Below, in pieces: positions 22,267 to 35,350 of a DNA stretch of 64,000 nucleotides (position 1 is the stretch's first letter; every line of letters starts with the position of its first letter). The translations under genes were made by a program, and so were the position numbers. The stretch comes from Hydrangea macrophylla (Eukaryota > Streptophyta > Magnoliopsida > Cornales > Hydrangeaceae). The stretch spans positions 109,773,691 to 109,837,690 of the forward strand of contig CM066984.1 of assembly GCA_033977485.1 (NCBI GenBank). The letters are read 5' to 3'. The notes below the pieces were generated by a model. The model was not told where the DNA came from and ran no database searches. It saw only the letters and a list, made by a program, of their open reading frames with translations.

Positions 22267-23345
22267 TTCTGCAAAACCACCCACCCAAACCCAGACCGCT
22301 CTCTCTCTCTTGGTCCCTCTCTCGCTGGCACTTCTTCACTGCCGTCACCTCCACTCAGCACCGACGACCTCTACCCACACGCAGTTGCTACCCCCTCTCT
22401 CTAGAGATCAAATCTCTGAGGTGGTCCTTCAATTTGTTTTACCTAGGGTTTTCAAATCTTTGCATTTATTTGTAATGTTAGGGTTTTCAATATCTAGGTT
22501 TCAATTTCTATTTATAATTTTAGGGAAAATCTAATATGTGAATTTTTTATTTATATAATAACCTACAATGTTTGAGTGAGGGGCTCTTATAACTACAACC
22601 CTTTGATCCTGATCAAGTGGTCCACAACTAACTCACACAACTCTTCATCTCCCTTACATACACTATAACATATACGGTTCGCTTTCTCTCTTCAGTCTTC
22701 ACGCGTTCACACTTGCCCTCTTCTCTCACTCTCATGATTCCCATCTCTTTCACACTTTCCCAACTTTTTGAATTTTGAATTCCCATCTCTCTCATTAGTC
22801 TATCTTGCTCTCTCTTTCTCTCATCTTAGCGGCAACCCACCCTCTCCCCCTCTTGACTCTCATGACCACCACCGCTACTGCCTTATAGCCACACCTCTCA
22901 TCCACCTGCAAACACACATATCTCTCTCTCCACCGAGCCAAGAATTCTACCATCATCGCCTCCGGTAGTCGGCAGACCACCATTTGGTTTTGAAACCTTC
23001 ATACTCACGCTTTGTCGCTTTCCCTCTTCTCACACTACCCTGATTTCTCTCTTTCTCTCTCTCATTTCTGCAAAACCACCCACCCAAACCCGGATTGCTC
23101 TCTCTTTTGGTCCGTCTCTCGCTAGCCCTTATTCACTGCCGTCACCTCCACTCAGCACCGACGACCTCCGCCCACACGCAATTACTACCCCCTCTCTCTA
23201 GAGATCAAATCTCTAAGGTGATCCTTCAATTTGTTTTACCTAGGGTTTTCAAATTTCAGCATTTGTTTGTAATGTTAGGGTTTTCAATATCTGGGTTTCA
23301 ATTTCTATTTCTAATGTTAGGGAAAATCTAATATGTGAATTTTTG
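21715..23345. repeat. Tandem duplication, two copies of about 840 bp
   Basis: Copy 1 (about 21715-22550) and copy 2 (about 22556-23345) match in order: AACCTACAATGTTTGAGTG, TTGATCAAGT/CTGATCAAGT, CACTATAACATATACGGTT, TTTTTGAATTTTGAATTCCC, CAAAACCACCCACCCAAACC, TCTCTAGAGATCAAATCTCT and TTAGGGTTTTCAATATC. They differ by substitutions and in the length of the (CT)n and (TA)n tracts (22073-22090, 22208-22262), which are expanded in copy 1. The CT-rich, CACC-rich composition resembles a gene or transposon 5' leader. Open frames inside are CT-repeat artefacts. A weaker relative may lie at 24900-25300. Confidence 0.75.
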
Positions 23346-23548
23346 AACAAAGCTTTTTTTTTGGGGGTAAGAGGACACTGATTAAGTTCATGGTAAGATA
23401 GAGGCATTTGGTGATGCAAACACCATCTTGCATTTTGCTTTGGGTAAGGAGCAAATTGAGGTATTAATTCTCTTATTTTCTAAAAAAAAATCATTATGTT
23501 TCATTTCATCTTTTCAGTGGAAAGTTAAGCTCTCCTAGACCCAAGACC

Positions 23549-23623
<75 letters not shown>

Positions 23624-23884
23624 GAAGACTAGCTAGGTGGTTCTATTGCATTTTGAATTTTGGATTTCTAATTGTTTGGTGTTGATGTTGGTGCTGGTGT
23701 CTGGTAAGTTATACGCTATGAATCGAAACATATAAATGCTTACACCCACACAGCGATCTCTATTAGTTATTGGATAAATCTTCTTTATTTTTATTCATTT
23801 TGATTCGTTGTTCTGACTTGTTTTTTTTTTGGCGTGTTGTCTTTGGTTTAGCATATTTACCTTTTGTTGAAATTTGTGAAATTG

Positions 23885-23917
<33 letters not shown>

Positions 23918-25136
23918 TGTGTGTGTGTGTGTTTTTCCCTTTCTTAAAGCTCCAATTGCAGGTGTTGTAAAATGCAATGGATTTGTTTTTTTGTTTTTTT
24001 TGTTTTTTTGTTTTTCAGTCTCAGTTCATCATTGTGGGAGCTTGTTTGCAGTCATTTGTTCAAGGTTGTGGTCCTTTTTTTTTTTTTTTTTTTTAATTAT
24101 GGTTCATTTGGTTTTCTTGGAACGAATGGATGTAACATTATTTTAAGAATGCAAAACGGCATTGAATTAAAAATTTAAATTTAATGTTGTGTTTAAGAGT
24201 TTAGATGTTGATCAAATGGAGAGTTTACATTTGTGAGCTTGCTTATAATGGAATCTAGAAAGCATTACCTATCTTAACAACTACAAAGAAGGTTGTGGCA
24301 ATTGTAAAGCATTACCTATCATGACATATTAGTTTCCGTGACTAATAGGGGGTTAAAATATTGTAATGTAGCTAAATAGTTGATTGAGGCCTTTTTGAGA
24401 TTTTATTGGTATTGGCCTATGACAAATATGTGCATTTACTTTGATTACTGCAGAGAGGAGTTGATATGAGCAATGCATTTCCGGAGTTCAAAGCACACTA
24501 ATCGTATCATTAGGAACCTCTTTTCTTTTTATGTCCTCTATAACTTACATTCTTATATTGGATTCCGAGACTGCATGTATCTTCATGAATGTTATGGACT
24601 TTATATTTAAGTGGCTATAGTAGTTTTGGCTTCCTCATGGGTCCAACCTATTAGATGGCCAATAAGGGGTTGTTGGTTTTCATATAAAGAGTGTTGTTGG
24701 CTTCCTAAACTTCACAATAGTTTGATTTGGGAAAAAGGAAAGGAAATTTGATTATGGTTTCATCTCTTTCTTATGTTGGTCTAAGTACACTTTACACTTT
24801 TTATCAAAAAGAACACTTTGCACTATGTTCAATGGGTTATATGTTGGATATACTAGTCTTTATAAAAATATGTGTATTGCCCATTTTGGAAAAAAAAAAA
24901 TTCATCAGATGTTTCCCTCATCAGTTTCTCTCTCCCCCTCTCTGTCTAAACACCATGACCTCCGCACACCACCAGCCCCTCTCCCTTCCCCAAATCACCA
25001 CCACCTCTCTTTACTAGCCACCACCACCGAGCAGTGCCGACCACTTCCTCCCATAAACCCCTGTCTCTTACCATTTCACAACACCACAAACATAACCCCG
25101 AATAAAAGCTCCGATTGTTAAACCCCCTCCCCTCCC

Positions 25137-25174
<38 letters not shown>

Positions 25175-26058
25175 TGGAGTTGTTATTGGTTTGATACATT
25201 CTTTGAATATGGTTTGAAATTAGGTTTTTTCCCAAATTTGGGTTTTCATCTACACTTATCAATCTACACTCATCTATATGAGAAGAGGGTTTCTGTCTCT
25301 AGCTCACACATTTTCTAGTACCTTTCTCTCATTCTCTCCCATCACCACCATCCTACCACCCGCCCACACTGATGCCACCGTCGACGACCATCTTATAGTA
25401 TCTCTCGGTAATGTCCCATTATTTCTCTCTCTGTAAGCAAAACATGTGAATCTAGGTTTCTTTGTTAGGGTTTGTTTTTGAATTTGTGGTTCGTAGTTCA
25501 TATTATGTTGGGTTTTAAGGTAATTTTCTCTATTCGTTTTTTTTTTTTGGATTTAGACTTCGAGGCAGAGGCTGTAAATAGGACTTCATCAACGTACTTT
25601 TTATTTGTAATACTCAGTGGCATTCTATACTTTTTACGTTCACATTAACGTACGTTTCTAAGCTCTTTGTGTATATTTATGCATAGTTTATATATAGGAA
25701 CATGCTTTATCGAGGATTTTTGTGATCTATCAAGAGCCACCATTGTGTATATTTGTGCATAGTTTATATATATAAACCAATTTTTCATGCTAAGTTTCAC
25801 ATTTTTTTTGTTCCCATTTTTTTTGCAGGTAATTGCATCGAAATAGACACCCATTCAAGAAAAGGCTAGAAAGCTCAGGTGCACAAGTTATTTGCTTTAA
25901 TGCATTTTGCTAAACTTATGAGTTAATTAAGTGTTTGAGTCCAACAGCAACTAATGTTTGATTTTAATTTTAAATTTCGGCAATACAGAACTGATGTTTG
26001 ATTTGTTGGGATAAGCATCTAGGTACACACTCTTTTATCGACTATTGGTAGGAATTAC

Positions 26059-26113
<55 letters not shown>

Positions 26114-26703
26114 GGTGTCCTATTGATACTATGTGACTGTCTTGATGCACAAGTGATTTTAGATTTGTTGTCTAAATGAGGGGGTGGGTTGTTCATGTAG
26201 TGAGTTCACTGGGGTGTGAGGCTCTTATGTCCACTACGGTAATTTTCTTGATTTTCTTGACATTGAAATGGGCCTAACCACAAGGGGTGAAATGTAATTA
26301 ACCATTGAATTTTCAAGTTGTGGTAATGCTATGTTTCCCAAACGTTCAAGTTGTGAAAATTTTCAAGTTAAATTTGGGAGAAGTCGGATTTTCTGTACTG
26401 GATTTTGTAAAATATGAGGGTATCGGATTTTGTGTTCTTGGCTCATTTGGTAAACATGACATACGGTTTACTGTCAAGCTCATTTTCCAATCGTTTGCAT
26501 CAATGTCGTTCACATTCAAAGTTTTTGTATTGCATACTTGCTCATTGCATTTGTGGTGATGTTAGCCAATGGTCTAAATCTAAGACCTTTTTTTTTAATC
26601 TCATTCTACAACCTCAAGGTTTATTTATTCCATGTTTGCTTGCATCAGCAAGGAGATACGTTATCTAATTGCCTTTTATTACATAAACCATATATGTGGT
26701 AAT
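23346..26703. repeat. Unassigned DNA rich in microsatellites
   Basis: Contains a C-run at about 23548-23559 followed by (CT)n and (GT)n to 23620; (GT)n at 23886-23931; (CT)n at 25140-25170; and (GT)n at 26060-26110. CACC/CT-rich leader-like DNA at 24900-25390 resembles the duplication at 21715. A lone MULE-MITE-type end (GGGCCTAACCACAAGGGG, TAATTAACC) occurs at 26270-26303 without a visible partner. No gene is supported. Short open frames here have no recognisable domain. Confidence 0.45.
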
Positions 26704-26708
26704 GAATG

Positions 26709-28000
26709 TGTTAGGGATATATATACTAAAAGCCATGCTTTATGTAGTTAATTTATTATTCATTTAATAAATTCAGTTATTCCATTTTTATGAGAATCTG
26801 TGTGGGCAATGTTTGTATTGTATTGTTAATTTAATATTATGCATGTGTGTCTCTCATTCTACATAGTAGGTGGTTTGGTGTGTAGAGTTCGGCTTACACA
26901 CGAAAGATCAGACCATCGGATCTTGTAGAATGTAAGGTTTTGGTTTACAGTCATAGATGGATTTGGGCACACCATCGGTAGGACTGCAGCATGGTGTTGT
27001 AGTAGATTTGTCTTGACTGCGGGAAACGGTACAGTTTCAACTCACTATGCTGGTACACTTTGTGTATTAAACGGGATCGACTTGGGGTAATTATCTTTAT
27101 ATTGACTTATAAGATAATTAATACCTCATGGCTATTATGAGTACTTATGCTCTAAATCCTAAGTTAATTTATAGACACGTACATTTGATATTTACACTTT
27201 GATCCCTAAAATGGTGAGATCCTTAAATGGGTCAATATCTCATTGGATTGGGTGACAATACTAATTATGTGGTGGATATAAATTAATGATGGAATCCATG
27301 TCTCAATATTAGGATTGATGATATCTCCTTGAGAAAGCTTATAAGTTTTGATTATGTCAAACCCTGTAGATGGATTTTGTATTCGACATATCAGATAAGT
27401 TAAGCAGAGGATCTCAAGGAATTTTAAGAGATTAATTAAATATAATTGTCAGTAATTATATTTAATTACATATTTAATTCATGGATATCCGTAATCTTCA
27501 TGTGGGGAGATAATAAGCATTTAATAACATGGAGCTCGAAATATTTTTTTTAAGATAAGGGTAGAAGTGCAATTGTAATTCTGTAGTGGTATGAATTATA
27601 ATTTATGGAAATAGGAATCTGATTCAGTTCGAATTAGGGTTTCCTAATTCCATAAGGAAGCCTATTCCTTATTGACTTCTTATGGTCTCTATCGTAGCCT
27701 ATGTATATGCTGCTTGGGCTCTCCTCTCAGTTTGCGTTTTTCCATCTAAAGAATTATTACTCGAAATAGAAAAGAGATCGTAAAAGGGTGAGCAGAAAAC
27801 TAAAAGGATTTCGAAGAGCCCACACTCAGTTAGATATTCTGGCAGCAGAGGAATACGGTAGAAGATTGTGAGTTGTTATCGAGCCCGTGTTCTCGATTCG
27901 TCTACTACAACAATTCATTTTTGAAGTTCCGCCCTTGTAGGATTATTATAGATTTCACGAAATTTTTTGCAATACCAACTTATACGCACTGTCAACAGAT
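26709..28000 (+). mobile_element. LTR-retrotransposon LTR or fragment, type TGTTAGGGATATATAT
   Basis: Starts TGTTAGGGATATATATACT and ends near GTCAACA (about 27998), followed by sequence weakly like a primer-binding site (GATTCTGAGAAC). GAATG precedes the start (26704-26708) and recurs at 28025-28029, which would be a duplication if about 25 bp of extra element sequence is included; this is uncertain. The order of motifs (AT-rich 5' part, a long unique body, then a leader-like GATCGTAAAAGGGTGAGC) suits a plant LTR. No internal coding region is present. Superfamily not assigned. Confidence 0.55.
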
Positions 28001-28080
28001 TCTGAGAACGCAGTGTTACTAAAAGAATGTATTACTTTTTTAAAACTCCAATATTAGAAAGACACTTTCCACATTTTTAG

Positions 28081-28141
28081 GATCAGGTGCTCAAGATGCC
28101 CATTAGGAACTATGTACACTACCAGGGAAAAGTTATGAACG
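28081..28141 (+). other. Exon-like 61-bp segment of unknown origin
   Basis: An acceptor-like TTTTTAG precedes 28081 and a donor-like GTAATT follows 28141. The segment is open (DQVLKMPIRNYVHYQGKVMN) and less AT-rich than its surroundings. It lies just left of the LTR pile and could be an exon of an interrupted gene or a captured fragment. I do not recognise the protein, and no partner exon was found right of 49316. Confidence 0.25.
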
Positions 28142-28965
28142 GTAATTTCAGCTCTCACTCTAAAACTCTGCCTTATTTTATTGTCACAGCTCGGTCCCAC
28201 AATAGCGGAACCGAAGCCCGTGGCATGCCACCGAGGCTAAATCCATTCATTAACGTTCCCGAAAGAATTAGTTTAAGAACACGCAGCAGAAAAGAAAACA
28301 AATTATTTTTAAATCAGCAATCCAGTCGACTGATCAGAGGTCTGGTCGACTGGAAATGCAAACTACAGAGAACTCAGAATCTCAGAAGCCAGTCCAGTTG
28401 TCACACCCGTTCCGGGAAAATCATTATTTAAAAGCCATAAATGAAATTTTGTAAATTATCAATGTCATTTGATACTTATGAATGAGGTTGATTGAAGGTC
28501 AACGGTGAGGTGTCAATCGAGGATGCAATAATAGGAGAATCGTGTGCCATCAAGGTGGGTAAATGATATTTATATGAATTAAATTTTATTTGATATTTGC
28601 TGGTATATGTGAATAGTAATTATACCTGGTTAGTAGGTTTTTTTATAATATTGATCTCGACTTAGATCACTTTGAACGTTACAATGAGAACGTAAGTGAT
28701 ACATTGCATAAAAGGTAGGTTATCTAGATATATCACGGAAATTTAGTTTTCGGACGTAATTACGAACCTAAACGGAACTTAGACGAAAACTTTTGTAATT
28801 TATAGTTTTCACTCGTGAAGTTATAAAATGGGCATGTGTGACGTTTCGGAGGATAATTAGAAGTTTTGAGAACTCGTGGGGAGTTAAACGTAATTCTCGA
28901 GAGTTATGCCTATATATAGACAAACTCAAGATATTTTCATAAACATCCAAAAACTTAAAATATCT

Positions 28966-29014
<49 letters not shown>

Positions 29015-31134
29015 ATTTATTTCCTACGATCTTCTCGTTGCCAATCGACAACTTTTCGTTCGTCAATTTTTCACCAGATTTCATATTCGGACTCCTCGAG
29101 GTAAGAGCTCCATTTTGATACCTCTTAGGCCATGTTTGGAAAATTTTTAAGAAAATTCTAATTCTAGGAATTTGGGAAAAAAACATGTTAATACTTGTAG
29201 GAATCATTTGAGATCGGAGATCCGACGGTTAATCGGGCTACTAGTACTTTTCCTGAAATTAGAGGACCATAGCTCGAGGTATGACTTCTGAACTTGTGTT
29301 ATATAGACAATTTTGGATGCTTTGGATACTGTGTATGAAATTGTGATCCGGGAAAAATTCATGTGTTAAATTAGGCCCGTTAATTTTTGCGAGTACGTAT
29401 TGAAAAGCATGGTGACATGGTTATGTGAGCATGCTAAATGATTATGTGGGTCAAAGAAAAGTTTGGTATAATTTCATACCGGGGCACGCCTCTCGATTTT
29501 TAGAGTTATAGTAGTGACAACTACTTACTTGGTTTGGGAACTAGCCCAGCAAGAGCAGTTGGATGTAATGGTTGAGTGATTTTTGGCTAGCATTGGCATT
29601 GCGGTTTAAGATTTAAGACTTGTCGATATACCGCATGAATGTGTATCTCTCTCCCTTCAGGCTAAACTATGTGTTTTAGATGTTTAAAGCATGAATTGCC
29701 TCATATGCATTTGTTTAGAATTGTACACTGTAGTACTTGTAAAATCCATACTGCTTTATTAATATAATTTTCTAATTTGCTAATTTCTAAGACGAACCCT
29801 GCATGTTAATATTATATATTTAGTTGTTGCTTAATTATATTTATGAAATTTCTAATTTCTAAGTGTGACCTTGTATATTGATTTTGTGTTTATTAATTAA
29901 TTATCGCCTAATTTTATAACTATCGATTTTATTATATAGTTCGTAGGCGCTAAATTGGTAACTATAAGTTATATTTTTATACATTTCATTGATACAAATA
30001 TTGTAACCATAGGTTATACTTTATTCGGATCTGACAGTCCCATGACTATAGTCATAATTAGTATTATATCGACGTTTTTATTCTAGACCCCGGACGCTAA
30101 GTTAGACCCAGGCTGTAATTATCAAACCCAGACTAATTTGCGCGCGGACCCATAAAATCTAGTATTTTTCCGGCCTGAGTGGCATGTGACTCGAGACAGG
30201 AACAAGATTAAAGATATGTAATACACCTATATCTAGCCTAAGTACAACCCCCTAATAACCACCATACAAACACCCCATGAATCCCTCCTCAAACCACCGA
30301 ACATCCACCCCTTTGAAATCTATCACCTCACATACTCAACCCCAAGATTCCCTACCCTCTAATACTCCCCGGACAAACACCCCCCATGCCCCTCAGTGCC
30401 CTCACCAACCCATCACCCTCATTAACATCACCTCACCACTGCCACCGCCAATAACACAAACACACACATGTTAATATGTATTTATGTACTTCATTGTGTG
30501 TGTAAATATGTATATTATAATATATGTAGTGTGGTATGTATGTGGTATATATATATATATATGTAGATACTAAGAGGGAGAGAGAGACCACGCTAGAGAG
30601 AGAGGAGCCAAACCGAGGCCACATCGAGGAAGGTAACGCCGCACGCCCCGTCTGTATTTTCTATACACTCACAGACTCACACACACCACCACACGGAGCC
30701 CCGAACAGACCGAGACCCCCGCCATGGCGGACCACCATTGAAGCTCGTACGAGCTCGAGTTTTCGGACCGATACCAAAACCCATGAAACTAACGCCAAAA
30801 TGATCCTAACGATCCCCTTAAGATCCTCGATGAACTGCTCGAAGCTTAAACCATGTTTGGTCGTCCTACGATTTGATTATTCTTTTTAGGATGAATCTGT
30901 TTTTCCTCCCGTACGGGCAGACTGTTAAGAGTCAGGCTTCAAGACCTATACCGTTGGATCAGGCTCGTCAAGACACTTAATTTTGATATATTTTGCATAT
31001 TTTCGTTAACAATTGAGGGAGTTATGATCGTTTGAAGTTTAGGTGTTTATTATGTATTATATACGAATTATATATATGTATTATATATACACAGTCAAAA
31101 ATCATGGAATTGGGGAAGGAGACCATGGGCTTAT

Positions 31135-32615
31135 TAATGGAAAAACCGGTTTAAGTTAAAAGTTTTAAACACGCAGCGGAAAAGTCAAGTTATAAAACGT
31201 TTGGAATCCCAGGATCTACTACTCGTCAATTCCATAGATGCGTACAAGAGGGGACAAGAGTTATACCTTAGTGTCTTGAACCCAATTCTGATTTTCTTCT
31301 CCTTGGTGATGCAGCAGCCTCCACTAGGCTGTCTTCACCCTTATGTCTCCTGCGGATGCTTCCCGGAGAGACTAGAGATGGTGGGATCTCTAATAGAGAG
31401 GAAGGAGAAGGTTTGGTACTCTAAAACAGTTTCAGCAGCGTCTGATTAATAAAAACGACGAACTTCTTTTCCAGAACGCAGCTGCCCTATTTATAGATTC
31501 CCAGAACCGACCTAATCTTCAATCGATCGAAGGACTTCGATCGAACAATTCTCAATCGATCGAAACGGCCATGACTTCGATCGATCGAACTAGATTCAAT
31601 CGATCGAACCTGCCTTGACAGCTTCCTCAAGTGTCTCTCCAAGTATCCTGACGGAGCTAAGAGTGGGACCTCCTAGGTTCTTTATTGTTGGCTCAGATCA
31701 GTCGATTAATTCCCATGACCAAACTCTTTGATCAGCAAATTGATCGACTAATCAGTTAACGTTTACTCCACTATAAAACGATAACTGAACTCCAACGCAA
31801 AAGAACATATCCGAAGCGATAACTAGACTTGTATGTTGTACTAATGTCCCTCTACCTTCAGCATTCGTAATCATATTCAGGTAGTCGGATAACTATTACT
31901 GTCAACCTGAATCATGATTACTTCTTGTATTCCTTGAGTCCCATTCACCTCTCATGATTACCAAACATGTTGATAACTCTTATCAACAAGACTGCAGTAC
32001 TCAGTAATCGACTTGGTGACATTCTCAAGGGAATGCTTACTCTGAAACAGAGGGTAGATTCTATCTTGACAATATATGTTCACAACCCTATGGACATAAC
32101 ATACCCAAGATACCCAGGTGTTGATCTTCTATAGACCTCACTGATTGGTAAGTCAAAGCAGTCATATCCACAGTCTGTGTTCATATTCGTCTCAAGATTG
32201 AGAACACGTACCTTATACAAGTTATGAGTTCCTATTGACTGTTGACAGCCTTGAGCGTCAATAGGAAACTCAGGTCCGTCAATGCACTATAAGCACTAGC
32301 ATATCAACTAAGAGCTACACTCTAGTGATTGAGATTAATCACTCCATCCAATGGTAGTTAATTATGCTACAGTGTAGACCTGATGAGGTATCCAATCTCA
32401 TCATCCACTGCGACATATTCTAAGTATCAAAGAATAGTAATTCGTATCTCACTTGTATGCATCTCATACACACACGACTTACTTACTATGATACTTAAGG
32501 ATTAACAATCATCTCATGAAATGAACATACATAATGAAATGTAAAGCCGATATCCATATATTATAATGTCAATGTCTCATACATAAAGTAATGGTTTGAG
32601 GGCACATACCCAACA
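31135..32615 (-). mobile_element. LTR-S: solo LTR nested in LTR-W
   Basis: The duplication CTTAT lies at 31130-31134 and 32616-32620. Read on the minus strand, the element begins TGTTGGGTATGTGCCCTC at 32615. A TATA box (CTATAAATAGGGC) lies near 31478-31490, and TTTTCCGCTGCGTGTTTAAAA near 31150-31175. A cluster of five TCGATCGA-type palindromes (31517-31612) is immediately upstream of the TATA box. The 3' end reads CATTA instead of the expected CA, perhaps a mutation. No internal region. Superfamily not assigned. Confidence 0.7.
31517..31612. repeat. Cluster of AATCGATCGAA palindromes in LTR-S
   Basis: Five copies of (T)CAATCGATCGAA or CTTCGATCGA(TCGA)A occur in about 95 bp, spaced by unrelated sequence. 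Each contains the palindrome TCGATCGA. The cluster sits directly upstream (minus strand) of the LTR-S TATA box. Related GATCGACT/AGTCGATT phrases follow at 31695-31760. Confidence 0.85.
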
Positions 32616-32620
32616 CTTAT

Positions 32621-35350
32621 ATCCTGTTTGGCAACACATCTTATGGACTAGCTTCTGCGTGTTGGAAATTTTGGTTTGCCAAACAGAGCCTTATATATTT
32701 AAATATTAATTGATTTAGTATTAATCTTGTTTTACTTATATTAATCATGTTTAATTAACATTTTAATATTATAAATTATTTACTAACTATTATTAGTGAA
32801 TAATTAACTTTGTACTAAAAATTTAATAATCTATATTATTAAATTAGTAATTATACATATTGTATTAACTATTTAGTAAATAGTTATTTGTCTTAAATTA
32901 GTTCAAAATAGTTTTAAATATTATTATATACTATTTTTTAATATTCTGAAAAATAATACTTTGATAAGTATCATATTCTGAAAATATATTTTATTGTTTT
33001 TATAGTATACTTATTATTTTTTAAGTTTAAATAAATAATAAATATTAGTTTTAAGTTATAATAATTATGTATTAAATACCTAATGGCCATTTTAAATATG
33101 TAAAAAATTATATTAATTATCCTAAGGCCTAATGACCTTGTTTTATAAATTATTTATTTATAAAACCCAAACTTGATTATTTTATTTAATTATAAGGACT
33201 CATTTGTTTATCCTTTAATTATTTTAAATATCAAACGAGTTCCGAAAATTATGAGAAAAATATCACTAGTCTATTTAAAGGTCTAGTATTTTAATAAAAA
33301 TATTTTTAGGGACTGTTTGTCTCCCTTATATATATATTTATGTAAATTAGGTACATCGTTAGTCGTATTTTACTACTAATTTATAATAAATAAACCGTAA
33401 CTCAGCAAAATATGCGGTCAGTTTCGATAATCTTAGAATAATGTCTAGAAATATTCTTTTGAATTTGGAGACCTTTCTACACGATCAAAAATACAGCTTA
33501 CCTGTAGGGCATACACTGATACAGAAAACTCAGCCTTTTGTAAGACGGACTCCGATTTGAGTCTAGTCAATGACATTGAACTTAGAATGACACGTAGATC
33601 ACTACCTTGAGGTTTATATCCTTATTTGGTAAAATTACCATTATGCCCTTATCATTGACACATACGCTTCATCACTATTATTATATTATACATTGTAGGA
33701 CTGTGACTTATCTGCTGTTCAGAAAGTCATAAGCTTGACAAGACATCCAGGTGAGTGTTTCTAACCTCACTCTCAATATGCATAATGACTACTGGAGTAT
33801 TTGTGTGTATGTACCGTGCTTATGATGGTTATTCGATGTGCTTTGACGTTTACGTTATACATGTTATGGAATTGATTGCTATGAAACAAGTATATTAGAT
33901 ATTACTATGATATATTGATAAGAAGTACTAGAAAAAAACTATATGTGATAGTCATGATAAGTAATCGATTATGGAACGTTAGTTTGTACGTTTTGTATAT
34001 CAATGTTGATTATATGAGCACGTTGTTATAATTGTTTTGATAACCATGCCTAAATGTGCAAATAAGAATAAAGAGTATGCTAAGGATTTCATTTATATGT
34101 CTTGCCTAATGTAGTTATGTTATCAAGAATCATGTAATTGAAGAATCATATCACGGTGTCAGTACATGCAGTCAGTTTCAGTGACTCCGGCCAAGTGAGG
34201 TCGTGAGCTGAAATATTTGGGAGTCTTGGGAATTGGGAGTTAATACAATTGAGATTCTAGTGTCATGAGTTATGAGTCGTTACGCTTGGTAAACCATTCA
34301 AGATGATAAAGAGACGTGATAACGGGATAGTATGATTGAAATATAGAATATTGTGATTTTAATAGTAAGAGAACAGTCAGAGATGCTATTGTGCTAGTCG
34401 TCCATGTAAATTTCTGGAGATGGTACATGCGTCTGGGTTTAACGTCATACTGCTTAGCAGTTAGCACTCTAATGTACTAGTCATCTGAGGGGCTTTGCCG
34501 GAGATAGTACACACATTGCATATCATGCGCTAGTCAGTTACTAATGTACCGTCCTTTGCGGTGGGATTCTGTGATAGTACACATGATGCGTGCCTTTGCC
34601 GCCATGCTTGCCGATTCGTAGTTAGTATTCTGACATGCAACTCGTCTGGTGGTGATTCACCAACAAGGGTATAGACAATCGAGCCAATTCTGTCATCGTC
34701 CTATTTTGAATTAAGTGGAGATACACACCCTAGTACCATTGCCCATGGGTCATGACAAAATGAGTATGAAACAAGTATCAGAGTTCACGGTGAAAACATG
34801 GATTGTATCGAGAAAGCAAGTTTATAGTAAGTTGTCATTGTGGGTCTTATAACCCGACGTTATTGAGTTGCATTGGTTATGGGATTTCATATCCCCGAGG
34901 TTGGTTTTGGATTCATTAAGTACGCATTTACATGCACGAGCATAATGGAAATGAGAAAATGAAATAGTACGAATATGTTGTTATTTCTAGAACCAGACAA
35001 TCATGTTTATGTTAATCCCGTTATTTGGTCAATGATAGATATTTATTAATCGCATTACAAATTGATTGATACCTTTGCTATGTCCTTGTAAGCGACGTCA
35101 ATCGATAATGGACTAACTGCAGCCTAAGATGCAAAGTAATAACGTGAGATGAGTAGTTAGTGTATGTATATTGGTAGTGAATATAGTTATGAATGCCCAC
35201 TTAGTTTTGTTGCAAAGCTGACAGCATGTTATGCTTGGACATCCGATGTCCAGATTTCCTTGCAAGTTGGTCAGAGGACAATTCAGTCTTGAGAGTAAGA
35301 TGCTAAGGAACACTGGAAGTGTAGAGCTAGACTGAAGATCAAAGATAGCC
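32621..35350 (+). other. Own sequence of LTR-W, AT-rich, then degenerate short repeats
   Basis: 32690-33330 is strongly AT-rich with TATTAAT phrases. 34380-34620 contains several degenerate units of the form CTAGTC..GGAGATRGTACACAY. No coding capacity is seen. 35200-35290 resembles LTR-P near 40860-40950 (AAGCTGACA followed by GGACAT). Confidence 0.45.

Noticed and set aside
22151..22534. 127-codon frame starting MVLKPSYSRF
   Set aside because: Mostly translated (CT)n; the second copy of the tandem duplication does not keep it open.
23403..23455. Exon-like segment, with a 17-base match to the window end (AGAGGCATTTGGTGATG)
   Set aside because: The match does not extend, could be chance in AT-rich DNA, and the frame shows no known domain.
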